DNA from: Microvirga puerhi
GTDB taxonomy: Bacteria > Pseudomonadota > Alphaproteobacteria > Rhizobiales > Beijerinckiaceae
Reading direction: 5' to 3'
Assembly: GCF_020089865.1 (NCBI RefSeq)
Contig: NZ_JAIRBM010000004.1
Location: forward strand, 273,324-337,323
DNA length: 64,000 bases
Both the position numbers and the translations under genes were made by a program. How positions within the stretch are numbered: the stretch's first letter is position 1; every line of letters starts with the position of its first letter. Below are positions 38,661 to 47,686 of the stretch, piece after piece. A model generated the notes under the pieces. The model made no database searches. It was not told the DNA's origin and saw nothing but the letters and a program-made list of their open reading frames with translations.

Positions 38661-38680
38661 CCACAGACGCGATGGCTCCA

Positions 38681-38713
38681 AAAGGCCCGGCAGCAATGTC
38701 GGGCCTTTTTCTT
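38681..38713 (+). terminator. Rho-independent terminator of the outer membrane protein gene
   Basis: A GC stem (AAGGCCCGGC / GTCGGGCCTT, one G-T pair) with a short loop followed by TTTTTCTTT. Confidence 0.88.
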
Positions 38714-38857
38714 TGGAGTTCGTCCGAAGACAATTGTCCGGTAATGAGTGTGCTCTATCCTCATCGGATGCAGCATCTCGCCCAACCCGAGCAATGCAGT
38801 TCGCACTCGGCTCATCACCCATGTCGCCTGAAGGCGAGCATCTTGAAGGAGGTTTGC

Positions 38858-39226
38858 GTGAGGAATCTGGCTACGGTCGCCGGACTGACAACGTTGCTCG
38901 CGGGATGCGCCTACGAACCGCGGGGCGCCCTGGCCATGGCCTGCAGCGACTATATCGGCCGACCAATTTCCGAACGCATTGCCGCGTATGGAGCCCCTCA
39001 GACAGTGGTGCGGCTCAGCCCCACGGAAGTCGGCTATACGTTCGTGGCAAAGACGACCACGTATTCCGGCGGCGATGTCTATTACACAACGAATTACATG
39101 GTCGGCTCAGACGCCCACCGGACTCCCGTCTATGCCACGACAACCACGTGCCGCGGCACCTTCGTGACCCGCGCTCCGTCCGATGCGATTCCGGTTGAGC
39201 AGCGCATCATTGTCGACGTCCTCTGA
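38858..39226 (+). CDS. Small lipoprotein, unknown function
   Basis: A 122-residue protein. The start is fixed by a strong AAGGAGG site 5 bases before a GTG at 38858. This gives a lipoprotein signal, VRNLATVAGLTTLLAGCAYEP, with lipobox LLAGC. The frame stays open far upstream into the previous gene, but those codons have no start signal. The mature part has ISERIAAYGAPQTVVRLSP, resembling envelope proteins that contain a small-molecule/BamE-like turn, then Thr/Tyr-rich strands. No specific family recognised. Confidence 0.75.
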   Translation: MRNLATVAGLTTLLAGCAYEPRGALAMACSDYIGRPISERIAAYGAPQTVVRLSPTEVGYTFVAKTTTYSGGDVYYTTNYMVGSDAHRTPVYATTTTCRGTFVTRAPSDAIPVEQRIIVDVL

Positions 39227-39252
39227 GAAGCGAGCGAAAACGCTTCCCAATC

Positions 39253-39717
39253 ATGACGAACTCGTTTCTCCTTTTGCCGTCGCATACCTGCATCCGTGCG
39301 GCGGCCGTGCTTCTTCTCATGACCGCTATCACATGCCCTTTTGATCCGGCACGGGCGCAAGGAGTGGCTGACGATAGTCCCTTTGCCGATGCAGAGGTGC
39401 CTCCACATCGGCAAGCTCGCTGCAGCGAGGTCGCACAATGGACAAAAGATCAGGAAACAGGCTTCGAACGCAGAGATTTCAGTGTCGTCGGCAAGCTGGC
39501 GCTCGTGCATCACGACGGCACCCTCGCCTATCTCGGCCTGTGCGGCGAACCACCCGAGCCGAAGGTGATGTGCATCACTTATCAAACCAATGGTCTGCAG
39601 GTCGGTGACGAGGTGATCGTCACCGGAGGCTACAGCAAGCTCAGCGCCGATTATGTCCTCCTCGACCCTTGCCTGGCATCGAGGCTATCCCCTGTCGAGG
39701 AAGCGCCTGCCCGTTAG
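39253..39717 (+). CDS. Hypothetical exported protein
   Basis: A 154-residue protein with a signal peptide (hydrophobic residues 15-27, cleavage after ARA). The mature part has four cysteines (ARCSEVAQW, LGLCGEP, KVMCITY, LDPCLAS) suggesting two disulfides, and a beta-rich segment GLQVGDEVIVTGGYSKLSADYVLLDPC that looks like an OB-fold nucleic-acid- or ligand-binding strand set (inference). It starts 26 bases after the lipoprotein gene and may share its transcript. Confidence 0.68.
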   Translation: MTNSFLLLPSHTCIRAAAVLLLMTAITCPFDPARAQGVADDSPFADAEVPPHRQARCSEVAQWTKDQETGFERRDFSVVGKLALVHHDGTLAYLGLCGEPPEPKVMCITYQTNGLQVGDEVIVTGGYSKLSADYVLLDPCLASRLSPVEEAPAR

Positions 39718-39803
39718 AGCATTCTCGGCGAGATGGGTTCGATTCGTCGTCAAAATACGGCCCACCCAACAAAAGAACCAACTCCACGGGCGTGGAAACA
39801 GCT

Positions 39804-40952
39804 CTAAGCGGGGCAGGATCTCGCGTCAGCGACGACAACCGCGTCTCGGCCGGCAGCTTTCGCTCGGTAGAGGGCCCGATCGGCATCTTGGATGAGTTGA
39901 TGCACGGTTGCGTCCGCGGCCGCAGCACATCCGATGCTGACCGTTGCTGCTACCTGCTGCCCGAGCGCCATCTTCGCATCGGCCGCGAAGCTTTGTCTGA
40001 TCTCCTCGGCAAGCTCCTCGACCTGACGTCTCGCCAGAGGGACAACGGCAGCGAACTCCTCACCACCCATCCGACCAAAAGACCCCTCCGGCAGATGAGC
40101 GGCAAGCACTTTGCCGAACACGGTCAGAATATGATCGCCGATGTCATGGCCATGGCTGTCGTTGATCTGCTTGAAGTTGTCGAGATCGAACAGGAGACAT
40201 GCAGCGGGCCTGCCGCCTCCCTGTCGCCGAAGAAGCTCTGAGGCGTTGCGCAGAAAGGCCCGCCGGTTCGGAATCCCGGTGAGTGGGTCTACAAGGGCCG
40301 CCTGCTTGTGCTCGTACTCCACCTTCTCCTTGGCCATCGACAAGAACACGAAGGCCAGAGCCGGGATGAACAAGAGGAGAAGCAGTCCCAGATTGGAAGA
40401 CCATCGCAAAGCCAGAGCATCGACCAATCCAACGCCAGTCGAAACAAACCCTAAGGTGCTGCGGAGGACATAGAAAGCCGTCAGCAACAACAAGAGAATG
40501 ATCGCCAGCCGCTGCGAGACAAGCCGATAACGAGCGTGTCGCCAAAGTTCCCAGGCAGAGAGAAATGTATAGCTCCCGGCGATAAGACAGGCGACGAGAA
40601 GTCTTGCAGGAAAGGAATCCTTGATGATCGGGAAGAGAATGATCCAGACCGTCACTCCCAAGAGACTTGCTACAAGAGGCCTGGGGCGTTCGTTGAATAC
40701 TCTGCAGCCCGCATAGACGATCCCGTTGACGAGAGCCATCACCGCGTTCGAGCCGAGGAGGATCACAAGGCTAGGCGGCGCCAGACTCAGGGTAATCATG
40801 CCCATTCCGAACGGAACGAGACAATAAGCTGCCCCCCACCAGGCGAGTGCCTGCACGTTACGGTTCAGGATCCATGAAAAGAGGAGCAGGAGGCCCAGGA
40901 CGCCAGACAGCAGCAGGAAGGCCAAACCCAAAGTGATGGGATCGAGCCTCAT
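39804..40952 (-). CDS. Diguanylate cyclase with N-terminal membrane sensor
   Basis: A 382-residue protein. Six or seven membrane helices fill residues 5-205, followed by a short coiled linker and a GGDEF domain from about 220. DPLTGIPNRRAF opens the domain and the active-site loop is GGEEF at residues 296-300, which is competent for c-di-GMP synthesis from GTP. The RxxD inhibitory site normally five residues before this loop is absent (PEGS instead), so product feedback is probably weak. Signal unknown. Confidence 0.92.
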   Translation of the reverse strand: MRLDPITLGLAFLLLSGVLGLLLLFSWILNRNVQALAWWGAAYCLVPFGMGMITLSLAPPSLVILLGSNAVMALVNGIVYAGCRVFNERPRPLVASLLGVTVWIILFPIIKDSFPARLLVACLIAGSYTFLSAWELWRHARYRLVSQRLAIILLLLLTAFYVLRSTLGFVSTGVGLVDALALRWSSNLGLLLLLFIPALAFVFLSMAKEKVEYEHKQAALVDPLTGIPNRRAFLRNASELLRRQGGGRPAACLLFDLDNFKQINDSHGHDIGDHILTVFGKVLAAHLPEGSFGRMGGEEFAAVVPLARRQVEELAEEIRQSFAADAKMALGQQVAATVSIGCAAAADATVHQLIQDADRALYRAKAAGRDAVVVADARSCPA

Positions 40953-41440
40953 GGGATCCGTTCAGCGGCCCTGGTCTGATCAAAAGGAAAGCTACCCCTC
41001 TCAGATAATGAGGGCCCCTCGGTGCATGAAAGGTCATCCGTCGAACGAGCTCGTCCGGTTCTTATCGTCGCACCCATAGATCTTTCCAACATCACGGGCC
41101 CTACCGAAGGGCCTGCCTATCGAACAATGTTCGATGTTTTGATTTTGTATCATTCGCACGGAAAATGGAGTCGAGGCAACTCACGTCTCCGTATCTGAGC
41201 ACAATACGCTATTTCATTGAGACGTTATTCCATTTGATTATAAATCTACTATTCTCTGATCGCTCTTCATTTGAACTCGACCTTCTCTTCAGCCCCTTCG
41301 TCCGGCGAGTATTCTCCCAAAGGCCGTCAGAACAGCATCCTTGGAGAGAACCGGGGACAAGCTTGGTCGTTATGATGATGACAAGACGATTTGACCGTAA
41401 CCTGCTGCCGACGATCTCCTGTATCCGGTGAAGTTTTAGC
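40953..41440. other. Intergenic region with AT-rich part
   Basis: No supported gene. The left end should contain the diguanylate cyclase promoter. The stretch around 41130-41280 is AT-rich and contains an 88-codon open frame with no family match and no good ribosome site, which I treat as chance. Confidence 0.45.
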
Positions 41441-41710
41441 ATGAGCAGACAGACCAAGACCGCCGCCATCTCCATTCCTCCGAACGAGGCCGCCATCGTG
41501 ACAGCCAGCAATATGACGGAGTTGGAACTCGTCTTGCCGGACCTTGATGACGAGGAACTTCCCGAAATCCCTACCTTTCTGGTCGCCTGCGCCATGCGAT
41601 TCCATAGCGACCCGCAATTCGTGCAGGAACAGCTCGACTGGCTGTCCCGGATGCGGGATGCGGATGAGGGGCTGAAGCCGGACGAGCTCAACTCGTCCAA
41701 TGACGATTGA
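41441..41710 (+). CDS. Hypothetical small acidic protein
   Basis: An 89-residue acidic protein of no recognised family. It contains an acidic patch (LVLPDLDDEELPEIP) and a helical C-terminal half (FHSDPQFVQEQLDWLSRMRDADEG). A GGTGAAG sequence 11-17 bases upstream is a possible ribosome site. It is convergent with another small hypothetical gene ending 3 bases later. The frame lies opposite longer unsupported frames; coding status is likely but unproven. Confidence 0.5.
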   Translation: MSRQTKTAAISIPPNEAAIVTASNMTELELVLPDLDDEELPEIPTFLVACAMRFHSDPQFVQEQLDWLSRMRDADEGLKPDELNSSNDD

Positions 41711-41713
41711 TCT

Positions 41714-41935
41714 TCAAGGCTTCTCGGATCTCTTGAGGTCGAGAAGGCGTCTTGCCGCGTGGCCACCCGGCGTATTCGCATAAAGGCGATCGTTCAGCCT
41801 CGCGACCTGATTTCGCTGAAGCTGCAAGAGAGCCTTCAAACCTTTGATTTGGGCATGGAGCACGCGGGCTTCATGAAGCTGGTCGAGAGCGCTCGCGAAC
41901 ACGCGGCTTCCTTCGGCCTCGTCAGGATCGGTCAT
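41714..41935 (-). CDS. Hypothetical small helical protein
   Basis: A 73-residue protein, predicted mostly helical: ALDQLHEARVLHAQIKGLKALLQLQRNQVARLNDRLYANT, a probable short coiled coil, with a basic tail (RRLLDLKRSEKP). No family recognised. The ATG at 41935 is chosen; the frame is open further to 42016. It is convergent with the gene at 41441-41710 and downstream of tRNA-His on the same strand. Confidence 0.45.
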   Translation of the reverse strand: MTDPDEAEGSRVFASALDQLHEARVLHAQIKGLKALLQLQRNQVARLNDRLYANTPGGHAARRLLDLKRSEKP

Positions 41936-42077
41936 GCGGTCTGGGTTCAAACGACGGGATGCCCGAAAAGGGCCCGCGTTAATCTGCCCGTGATTGAGGT
42001 AATTTAACGGCCGCACTACCCGAATTTACGGTGAGGGAAGCGGGCTTCGGCGCGGATCATCGGCGCTCTGATTCTAA

Positions 42078-42154
42078 TGGTACAGCCGCCCCGGCTCGAA
42101 CGGGGGACCCCCAGATCCACAATCTGGTGCTCTAACCAACTGAGCTACGGCTGC
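42078..42154 (-). tRNA. tRNA-His (anticodon GTG)
   Basis: A 77-base cloverleaf with CCA encoded. The anticodon loop TTGTGGA sits between CCAGA and TCTGG. The acceptor stem GCAGCCG pairs with CGGCTGT, so the first pair is G1-U72, the discriminator base is A73, and no G at position -1 is encoded opposite it. This lack of the near-universal G-1:C73 pair is known from a clade of alphaproteobacteria. Confidence 0.95.
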
Positions 42155-42319
42155 ACACGGGGCAGGGTGTAATCGCGTCTGAGACGGATTTCAAGGCCCG
42201 ATTAGCGCGACATCAGGACAAATGGCAGAGGCCCGCCGAGAACCCATGAGATCTGCCGCGGGCGACCGCATCGGGCGGATTTTCGCAGCAGCATGTCAAT
42301 TTCCGTTTCAAGAACGGTC

Positions 42320-42349
42320 GGCACCCTTAGGGATTTCCCTTAGGGTGCC
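42320..42349 (-). terminator. Hairpin downstream of tctC
   Basis: An 8-bp stem (GGCACCCT / AGGGTGCC), one mismatch and further pairing towards the loop, 10 bases past the tctC stop. There is no T run on the minus strand, so the terminator call is moderate. Confidence 0.5.
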
Positions 42350-42359
42350 TCAATCGTAC

Positions 42360-43340
42360 TTACTGCGCCTTTGTTCCGGCAGCCTTGAGGACCGGCGTCC
42401 AGCGGGCGACTTCGGTTTCAACCAGCTTCTGCAGCGCCTCGGGCGAGCGCTCCGCGTCACTCGGGATGACGCCGCCGAGGTCGAGGAGACGCTTCTTGGT
42501 ATTCTCGTCGGCGAGAGCCTTCACGAGCGCGTCGTTGAGCTTCTTGACGATCTCGGGCGAGGTTCCCTTCGGGGCAAAGACCGCGTTCCAGGCGCTCACC
42601 TCATAGCCGTCCAGCCCCGCTTCCTTCGTGGTCGGAACATTCGGGAGAACCGGCGAGCGGACCGGCGTTGCGATCGCAAAGGCCTTGATGTTCCCGCCCT
42701 GGATTTGTGGCGCCACGTTGACGATCTGGTCTGTCATGAAGTCCACGGTATTGCCCATGAGATCGTTAAGGGCCGGGCCCGTGCCGCTGTAGCTCACCAT
42801 GGTCGGCTTGGCCTTGATGACCGAATTGAAGAAGATGCCGGTCATGTGGGACACCGAACCGACGCCCGCATGGGCCATGTTCACCTTGTCCCCGTTCGTC
42901 TTCATATACTCGACGAAACCCTTCAGATCGTTGGCCGGGAAATCTTTCCGCGCAACGATCAGGATCGGCGTTCCAGCGGCGAGGCCGACCGGGGCGAAAT
43001 CTTTCGCCGGATCATATTTCAGATTCGGATAGAGGGCCGGAGCGGCGCCATGGGTTCCCATGTGGCCCATCATGATGGTGTAGCCGTCCGGCTGGGCCTG
43101 AGAAGCCCGCGTGATGCCCGTCGTGCCTCCGGCACCGGCCACGTTCTCGACCACGATCTGCTGGCCGAGCGTGTGCGACATGTGCTCACCGACAATCCGG
43201 GCGATCACGTCGGTCGGGCCGCCGGCTGCGAAAGGCACGACCATGGTGATCGGGCGCTGGGGATAATTCCCTTGGGCCTGAGCATCCGCAGCGACAGCGA
43301 GGCCGAGGCCGGCGGCTAGAGCAATGGCGATTTTCTTCAT
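42360..43340 (-). CDS. tctC: Tripartite tricarboxylate transporter substrate-binding protein (Bug family)
   Basis: A 326-residue periplasmic binding protein. The signal peptide (MKKIAIALAAGLGLAVAADAQA) is followed by YPQRPITMVVPFAAGGPTDVIARIV, then the Bug-family block GTTGITRASQAQPDGYTIMMGHMGTH and the C-terminal half with GLDGYEVSAWNAVFAPKGTS. It captures a carboxylate ligand for the TctAB membrane part encoded downstream in the same direction order B-A-C. The ligand may be tricarboxylate or another organic acid. Confidence 0.92.
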   Translation of the reverse strand: MKKIAIALAAGLGLAVAADAQAQGNYPQRPITMVVPFAAGGPTDVIARIVGEHMSHTLGQQIVVENVAGAGGTTGITRASQAQPDGYTIMMGHMGTHGAAPALYPNLKYDPAKDFAPVGLAAGTPILIVARKDFPANDLKGFVEYMKTNGDKVNMAHAGVGSVSHMTGIFFNSVIKAKPTMVSYSGTGPALNDLMGNTVDFMTDQIVNVAPQIQGGNIKAFAIATPVRSPVLPNVPTTKEAGLDGYEVSAWNAVFAPKGTSPEIVKKLNDALVKALADENTKKRLLDLGGVIPSDAERSPEALQKLVETEVARWTPVLKAAGTKAQ

Positions 43341-43397
43341 GGGCTCCTCCTGGAAGATTATTGTCTTACATTGTGGGGAAAGGCTCGTTTGGACAAG

Positions 43398-44900
43398 CTA
43401 CTCGGTGAAGACCTCATCTCTGCCTTTCCGGATCGACGGCAGCAGGGCAAGGGCAAGCAGCACGATTGCGACGAGCAGCAGGCCGGCACTCACCGGCCGG
43501 TCAATGAACGTCTCAAGGGATCCGCGCGACAGGATGAGCGCCCGCCGGAGATTTTCCTCCAGAAGTTTGCCGAGCACGAAACCGAGCAGCAGAGGCGCAG
43601 GCTCGAAGCCGAACTTGATGAGCAGGTATCCCAGGAGACCGAACACCCCGATGAACATCACGTCCGTCGGCAGCGAATTGATCGAGTAGATACCGATGCA
43701 GCAGAACATCAGGATCGCCGGGAACATGAGGTGATAGGGTACCTTGAGCAGGCGTACCCACATGCCCACCATCGGCAAATTGATGATCAGCAGCATCAGG
43801 TTGCCGATCCACATGGAGGCGATCATGCCCCAGAACAGATCCGGGTTGCGTGTCATCACCTGCGGCCCGGGAACGATGCCGTGGATCGTCATGGCACCGA
43901 CCATCAGGGCCATGACGGCATTCGGAGGAATGCCCAGGGTCAGGAGAGGAATGAACGACGTCTGCGCGCCGGCATTGTTGGCGGATTCGGGTCCCGCCAC
44001 GCCCTCGATGGCGCCACGGCCGAACCGGCTCGGATCCTTGGCGATCTTCTTTTCGATCGTATAGGACGCGAAGGGCCCCAATACCGCTCCGTTGCCTGGA
44101 AGAATGCCGAGGATGGCACCGATGAAGGTGCCGCGCACCACGGACGGTCCCGCCTGCCTGAAGTCGTCCCGGTTCGGCAGAAGGCGGCCGATCGCCTGGC
44201 GAACCACATCGCGTGTTTCGGTATTCTCGAGATTGCGCAGGATTTCCGCGACACCGAACACACCCATGGCGAGCACCGCGAAATCGATGCCGTCCGTCAG
44301 GAACTGCAGCCCGAAGGTCATGCGCTCCTGGCCGGTCTCCAGGTCCGTTCCGACGGTGGAGAGCAGGACGCCGAGGAAGATCATCGACACGGCCTTGAGG
44401 ATCGACCCCCGCGCTAGAACGACCGCGAAGACCAGGCCCATCACCATAAGCGAGAAATACTCCGCCGGCCCGAAGATCAGGGCGAGCTTTGTCAACGGCG
44501 CCCCGAGGGCGGCGATGATGACCGTCGCCACCGTGCCGGCAAAAAACGATCCGATAGCGGCGATACCGAGCGCCACGCCGGCACGGCCCTGACGCGCCAT
44601 CTGGTGGCCATCGAGCGTCGTGACGACAGACGTCGCCTCGCCCGGAATGTTGACCAGGATCGCGGTGGTCGACCCGCCATACTGCGCACCGTAATAGATC
44701 CCGGCCAGCATGATGAGTGCGCCGACGGGATCAAGTCCGAAGGTGATGGGCAGAAGCATCGCGATGGTGGCGATGGGGCCGACGCCGGGCAGCACCCCGA
44801 TCAGGGTGCCGACGAGGCATCCCATGAAGGCGAGGCCGAGATTCTGCATAGACGCCGCAACGCCGAAACCGAGGCTCAGGTTGGAGATCAGCTCGTTCAT
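43398..44900 (-). CDS. tctA: Tripartite tricarboxylate transporter large membrane subunit TctA
   Basis: A 500-residue protein of about 11-12 membrane helices. TctA signatures are VGTLIGVLPGVGPIATIAMLLP, GIYYGAQYGGSTTAILVNIPGEA and, in the second half, FIGAILGILPGNGAVLGPFASY and AGAQTSFIPLLTLGIPPNAVMALM. It forms the transport channel of the TTT system. The ATG directly follows the tctB stop, with GAGGAG inside the tctB end, implying coupled translation. The tctC start lies 57 bases downstream. Confidence 0.94.
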   Translation of the reverse strand: MNELISNLSLGFGVAASMQNLGLAFMGCLVGTLIGVLPGVGPIATIAMLLPITFGLDPVGALIMLAGIYYGAQYGGSTTAILVNIPGEATSVVTTLDGHQMARQGRAGVALGIAAIGSFFAGTVATVIIAALGAPLTKLALIFGPAEYFSLMVMGLVFAVVLARGSILKAVSMIFLGVLLSTVGTDLETGQERMTFGLQFLTDGIDFAVLAMGVFGVAEILRNLENTETRDVVRQAIGRLLPNRDDFRQAGPSVVRGTFIGAILGILPGNGAVLGPFASYTIEKKIAKDPSRFGRGAIEGVAGPESANNAGAQTSFIPLLTLGIPPNAVMALMVGAMTIHGIVPGPQVMTRNPDLFWGMIASMWIGNLMLLIINLPMVGMWVRLLKVPYHLMFPAILMFCCIGIYSINSLPTDVMFIGVFGLLGYLLIKFGFEPAPLLLGFVLGKLLEENLRRALILSRGSLETFIDRPVSAGLLLVAIVLLALALLPSIRKGRDEVFTE

Positions 44901-45563
44901 TTAGATCTCCTCAGGCTGCCTGACGACGTCGATCTTGCGGCTCTTACGCCCTCGATCCGAGAGATGCATCGCGGCCGCTGCCAGCACCATGAGCGCGGCA
45001 AGGAGCCTGAGAATGGCCTTCTGCGACCACGTCGCCGGCAGAAGATCGGCAAGCGCCTGCGGAAAGATAGGGATAGGCAGGTTGAGCAGGTCTCCGAAGA
45101 GCACCATGCAGAATGGTGTCAGGCCGAGCGCCAGGACAAGGAGTGGCCGGAACTGAGCTTCCGACGTCGCATAACCGCCGATCACGATGGCGAGCGGCCC
45201 AGCAACGATCATTCCAAGCCCAGGAATGACCAGCGGCCCCAGACTGAACGGCCGGATGGTCACCGCAAAAGCCACAACGGCCAAAATCACAAAGAATGGG
45301 CCACGCAGACCCCAAGCCTCGAGGGAATCGCCCTCCTTGAGGAGGCCGGAACCCGCGAGGGCCAAGCCACAAAGCCCTACCGCATAGGCGAGCCAATCCG
45401 GAAGCATGCCGGGCCCCATGGCGCCGAGACGCCCCTGCGGCAGGTCCCCCGTCAGCCACAGCGCCAGCGCTGCGATGAACACCAGAAACAACCCTGCGGC
45501 GAGATTTTGAGACGAGCGGACAAGCCCGCGGCGTTCCCGCACGCGCTCTTGAGACATGGACAT
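44901..45563 (-). CDS. tctB: Tripartite tricarboxylate transporter small membrane subunit TctB
   Basis: A 220-residue protein with about five membrane helices, the normal size and place for TctB. It has NLAAGLFLVFIAALALWL at the N-terminus, FFVILAVVAFAVTIRPFSLGPLV in the middle and a basic C-terminus. It is the first gene of the tctB-tctA-tctC unit, with GGGAGG 5 bases before the ATG. No TctD/TctE two-component regulator is adjacent. Confidence 0.88.
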   Translation of the reverse strand: MSMSQERVRERRGLVRSSQNLAAGLFLVFIAALALWLTGDLPQGRLGAMGPGMLPDWLAYAVGLCGLALAGSGLLKEGDSLEAWGLRGPFFVILAVVAFAVTIRPFSLGPLVIPGLGMIVAGPLAIVIGGYATSEAQFRPLLVLALGLTPFCMVLFGDLLNLPIPIFPQALADLLPATWSQKAILRLLAALMVLAAAAMHLSDRGRKSRKIDVVRQPEEI

Positions 45564-45841
45564 TCAGCCTCCCGGCAGAGCGCGTCTGACGCGCACTCCT
45601 TTGTTTTTCACGATCGATTTGTGTTCAAATCACTTTCGGGATCACCCAAATCGGCTCAGTTTTCAAGACCTGCCGCCCAAAGGACGGGCTGAAGAGCGTA
45701 AGACCTTCGGCTGATCCACTACCCTAGAACGATGAAGTTGCCGGATTTTTGGGCAGATTAGACCTTTGAAACCCGGTCTTTCATATATACCTAAGCAGCC
45801 TTATCTCTCGACACGTCTCAAGGATCTCCAGAGCCAGGCGC

Positions 45842-46585
45842 ATGGACTATTTTCTCTCAAGCACATTTCTTCTATCCCTGCTCCAGGTCGTCTGGATCGA
45901 CATTCTGCTATCGGGCGACAATGCAGTCGTTATTGCCATGGCATGCCGCTCGCTTCCGCCGCATCAGCGCAAGCTCGGCATTTTCCTCGGTGCCAGCGTC
46001 GCCGTCGGACTCCGGATCCTCTTCGCCCTGGCCATTTCCTATCTGCTCGGCGTTCCCTATCTGCGCATCGTCGGCGGCCTTCTCCTGTTCTGGATCGCCC
46101 TCAAGCTGATCCAGGGAGAAGAGGACGGCGGCCATGAGGTCAAGGCAAGCGAATCGCTATGGAAGGCCGTCCGCACGATCGCGATCGCAGATGCGGTGAT
46201 GAGCCTGGACAACGTGGTCGCGATTGCGGCAGCGTCGCGTGGCCACCCGGAGCTGTTCATCTTCGGTCTTCTCCTGTCGATCCCGCTGATCATGGTCGGC
46301 GCATCGCTGATCACCAACCTCCTGACCCGTTTCCCCATCTTCGTATGGGCCGGTGCGGCACTGCTGGGCTACATCGCCGCCGAGATGATCGTAACGGACC
46401 CCGTCATCCTCGGTTGGCTCGCCACCTACCCTCAACTCGTGCTGCCGGATCCGGGACACCCGCCGCTCGATCTCAAGCCCGTGGGCTTGGTGCTCTACAG
46501 CGCCGCAGCCGCGGGCGCCCTGATCGTCATCGCCGGCGGCTGGCTGCTCAGCCGCAACGGCCACCGGAAGGAAGCAGAGACCTAA
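45842..46585 (+). CDS. TerC/YjbE family membrane protein
   Basis: A 247-residue protein of seven to eight membrane helices. The two TerC repeat motifs are visible, VWIDILLSGDNAVVIAMACRS and IADAVMSLDNVVAIAAAS, whose aspartates lie in membrane segments. YjbE-type TerC proteins are proposed Mn2+ or other metal exporters. A yybP-ykoY type manganese riboswitch was looked for upstream and not found. Its promoter region is divergent from tctB. Confidence 0.9.
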   Translation: MDYFLSSTFLLSLLQVVWIDILLSGDNAVVIAMACRSLPPHQRKLGIFLGASVAVGLRILFALAISYLLGVPYLRIVGGLLLFWIALKLIQGEEDGGHEVKASESLWKAVRTIAIADAVMSLDNVVAIAAASRGHPELFIFGLLLSIPLIMVGASLITNLLTRFPIFVWAGAALLGYIAAEMIVTDPVILGWLATYPQLVLPDPGHPPLDLKPVGLVLYSAAAAGALIVIAGGWLLSRNGHRKEAET

Positions 46586-46664
46586 ATCATCCAACTCTGG
46601 CGAAGGCTGGTGTTGACGTAGGCGGAGCCGGAAGGCATGGAGCAGCGTCAACACCGTGCGATCC

Positions 46665-47363
46665 ATGTCCACCCTTCGCCCGCATTTTTCCTTATCCGGC
46701 CTTGTCCATGGCGCCCGGGCGGCCCTTCCGGCCTTTCCGGGCTTCATCGTGTTTGCGATGGCTTTCGGGGCGGCCGCAGCTCAAAAAGGGCTGTCGCTCG
46801 GGGAGACTATGGGGCTGAGCGCCTTCGTGTATGCGGGCTCTTCGCAGATGGTCGGTCTCGAAATCTGGCAGAAGGTCTGGTCGCCCGCGACCATCCTCAC
46901 GATTATGACCGTCACTGCCGTGGTCAACGCCCGCATGATCCTGCTCGGCGCCACGTTGCAGCCCTGGCTGAAGCATGAGCCGAAAGCGCGCAGCGCTCTC
47001 AATCTCTTCCTCCTGACCGACGCCGGCTGGCTGATCGGAACGCGCTATCATAGCGAGGGCGGACGCAACACGGGAATGCTGCTCGGTTGCGGGCTAGCTC
47101 TCTGGCTCCTTTGGCAGGCCTCGACCTTCCTGGGCTATTTCGCCGGAGCGCTGGTTCCCGAGCCGAAGCGCTTCGGCCTCGATCTGGTGATGCCGATCTT
47201 CTTCAGCGTGATGCTCGTGCCATTGTGGAAAGGCGCGAAACCCGCCCTCCCCTGGCTCGTGGCAGGTCTTGTTTCCCTCATCGTTCATGCGCTCATGCCC
47301 GGCTATGTCTTCATCATCGCCGGAGCGCTCGCAGGTGTTATCGCCGGGATGGTGATGGAATGA
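46665..47363 (+). CDS. azlC: AzlC family branched-chain amino acid exporter, large subunit
   Basis: A 232-residue protein with about six membrane helices. AzlC signatures are ALPAFPGFIVFAMAFGAAA, LSAFVYAGSSQMVGLEIW and VNARMILLGATLQPWLKH. With AzlD it exports branched-chain amino acids or analogues. No strong ribosome site is seen; the ATG at 46665 is chosen, with a GTG at 46656 possible. The stop overlaps azlD as ATGA. Confidence 0.9.
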   Translation: MSTLRPHFSLSGLVHGARAALPAFPGFIVFAMAFGAAAAQKGLSLGETMGLSAFVYAGSSQMVGLEIWQKVWSPATILTIMTVTAVVNARMILLGATLQPWLKHEPKARSALNLFLLTDAGWLIGTRYHSEGGRNTGMLLGCGLALWLLWQASTFLGYFAGALVPEPKRFGLDLVMPIFFSVMLVPLWKGAKPALPWLVAGLVSLIVHALMPGYVFIIAGALAGVIAGMVME

Positions 47364-47686
47364 GCGATTTTGCCACCCTCGCCGCTGGCCCCTGGGGCTC
47401 GGCTCTGGCCATCGCGGCCATGGCGCTTGCAACTTACCTCTGTCGCATCGCAGGAGCGGTCGTGATGAGCCGGGTCGCGATCACACCGCGGATGGAGCGC
47501 GGCCTGCGCGCCCTGCCTGGCTCCATCATCCTCGCAACCGTCCTGCCAATGATTCTCGATGCTGGAGTTCCGGCATTCGTGAGCATTGCAGCCGGAATCG
47601 TCGTGATGACCGTGACGCGTTTCGAACTCGCCGGCCTTGCCGCCGGATTAGGGACTCTCAGCCTGATCCGGGCGCTCGGCTTCTGA
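47360..47686 (+). CDS. azlD: AzlD family small subunit
   Basis: A 108-residue protein with four membrane helices (ALAIAAMALATYLCRIAGAVV, RALPGSIILATVLPMIL, AFVSIAAGIVVMTVTRF and the last helix). The ATG at 47360 overlaps the azlC stop (ATGA), so the long open frame upstream is only a read-through of the azlC region. The 3' end overlaps the convergent phosphatase gene by 39 bases. Confidence 0.9.
   Translation: MSDFATLAAGPWGSALAIAAMALATYLCRIAGAVVMSRVAITPRMERGLRALPGSIILATVLPMILDAGVPAFVSIAAGIVVMTVTRFELAGLAAGLGTLSLIRALGF

Noticed and set aside
41165..41431. 88-codon open frame upstream of the small acidic protein
   Set aside because: No ribosome site, no family likeness, and low-complexity AT-rich origin.
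42222..43319. 365-codon plus-strand open frame
   Set aside because: Antisense to tctC, with shadow-like composition.
43371..44417. 348-codon plus-strand open frame
   Set aside because: Antisense to tctA; no recognisable domain.
45564..45841. Possible yybP-ykoY manganese riboswitch before the TerC gene
   Set aside because: The conserved sequence blocks of that riboswitch were not found.
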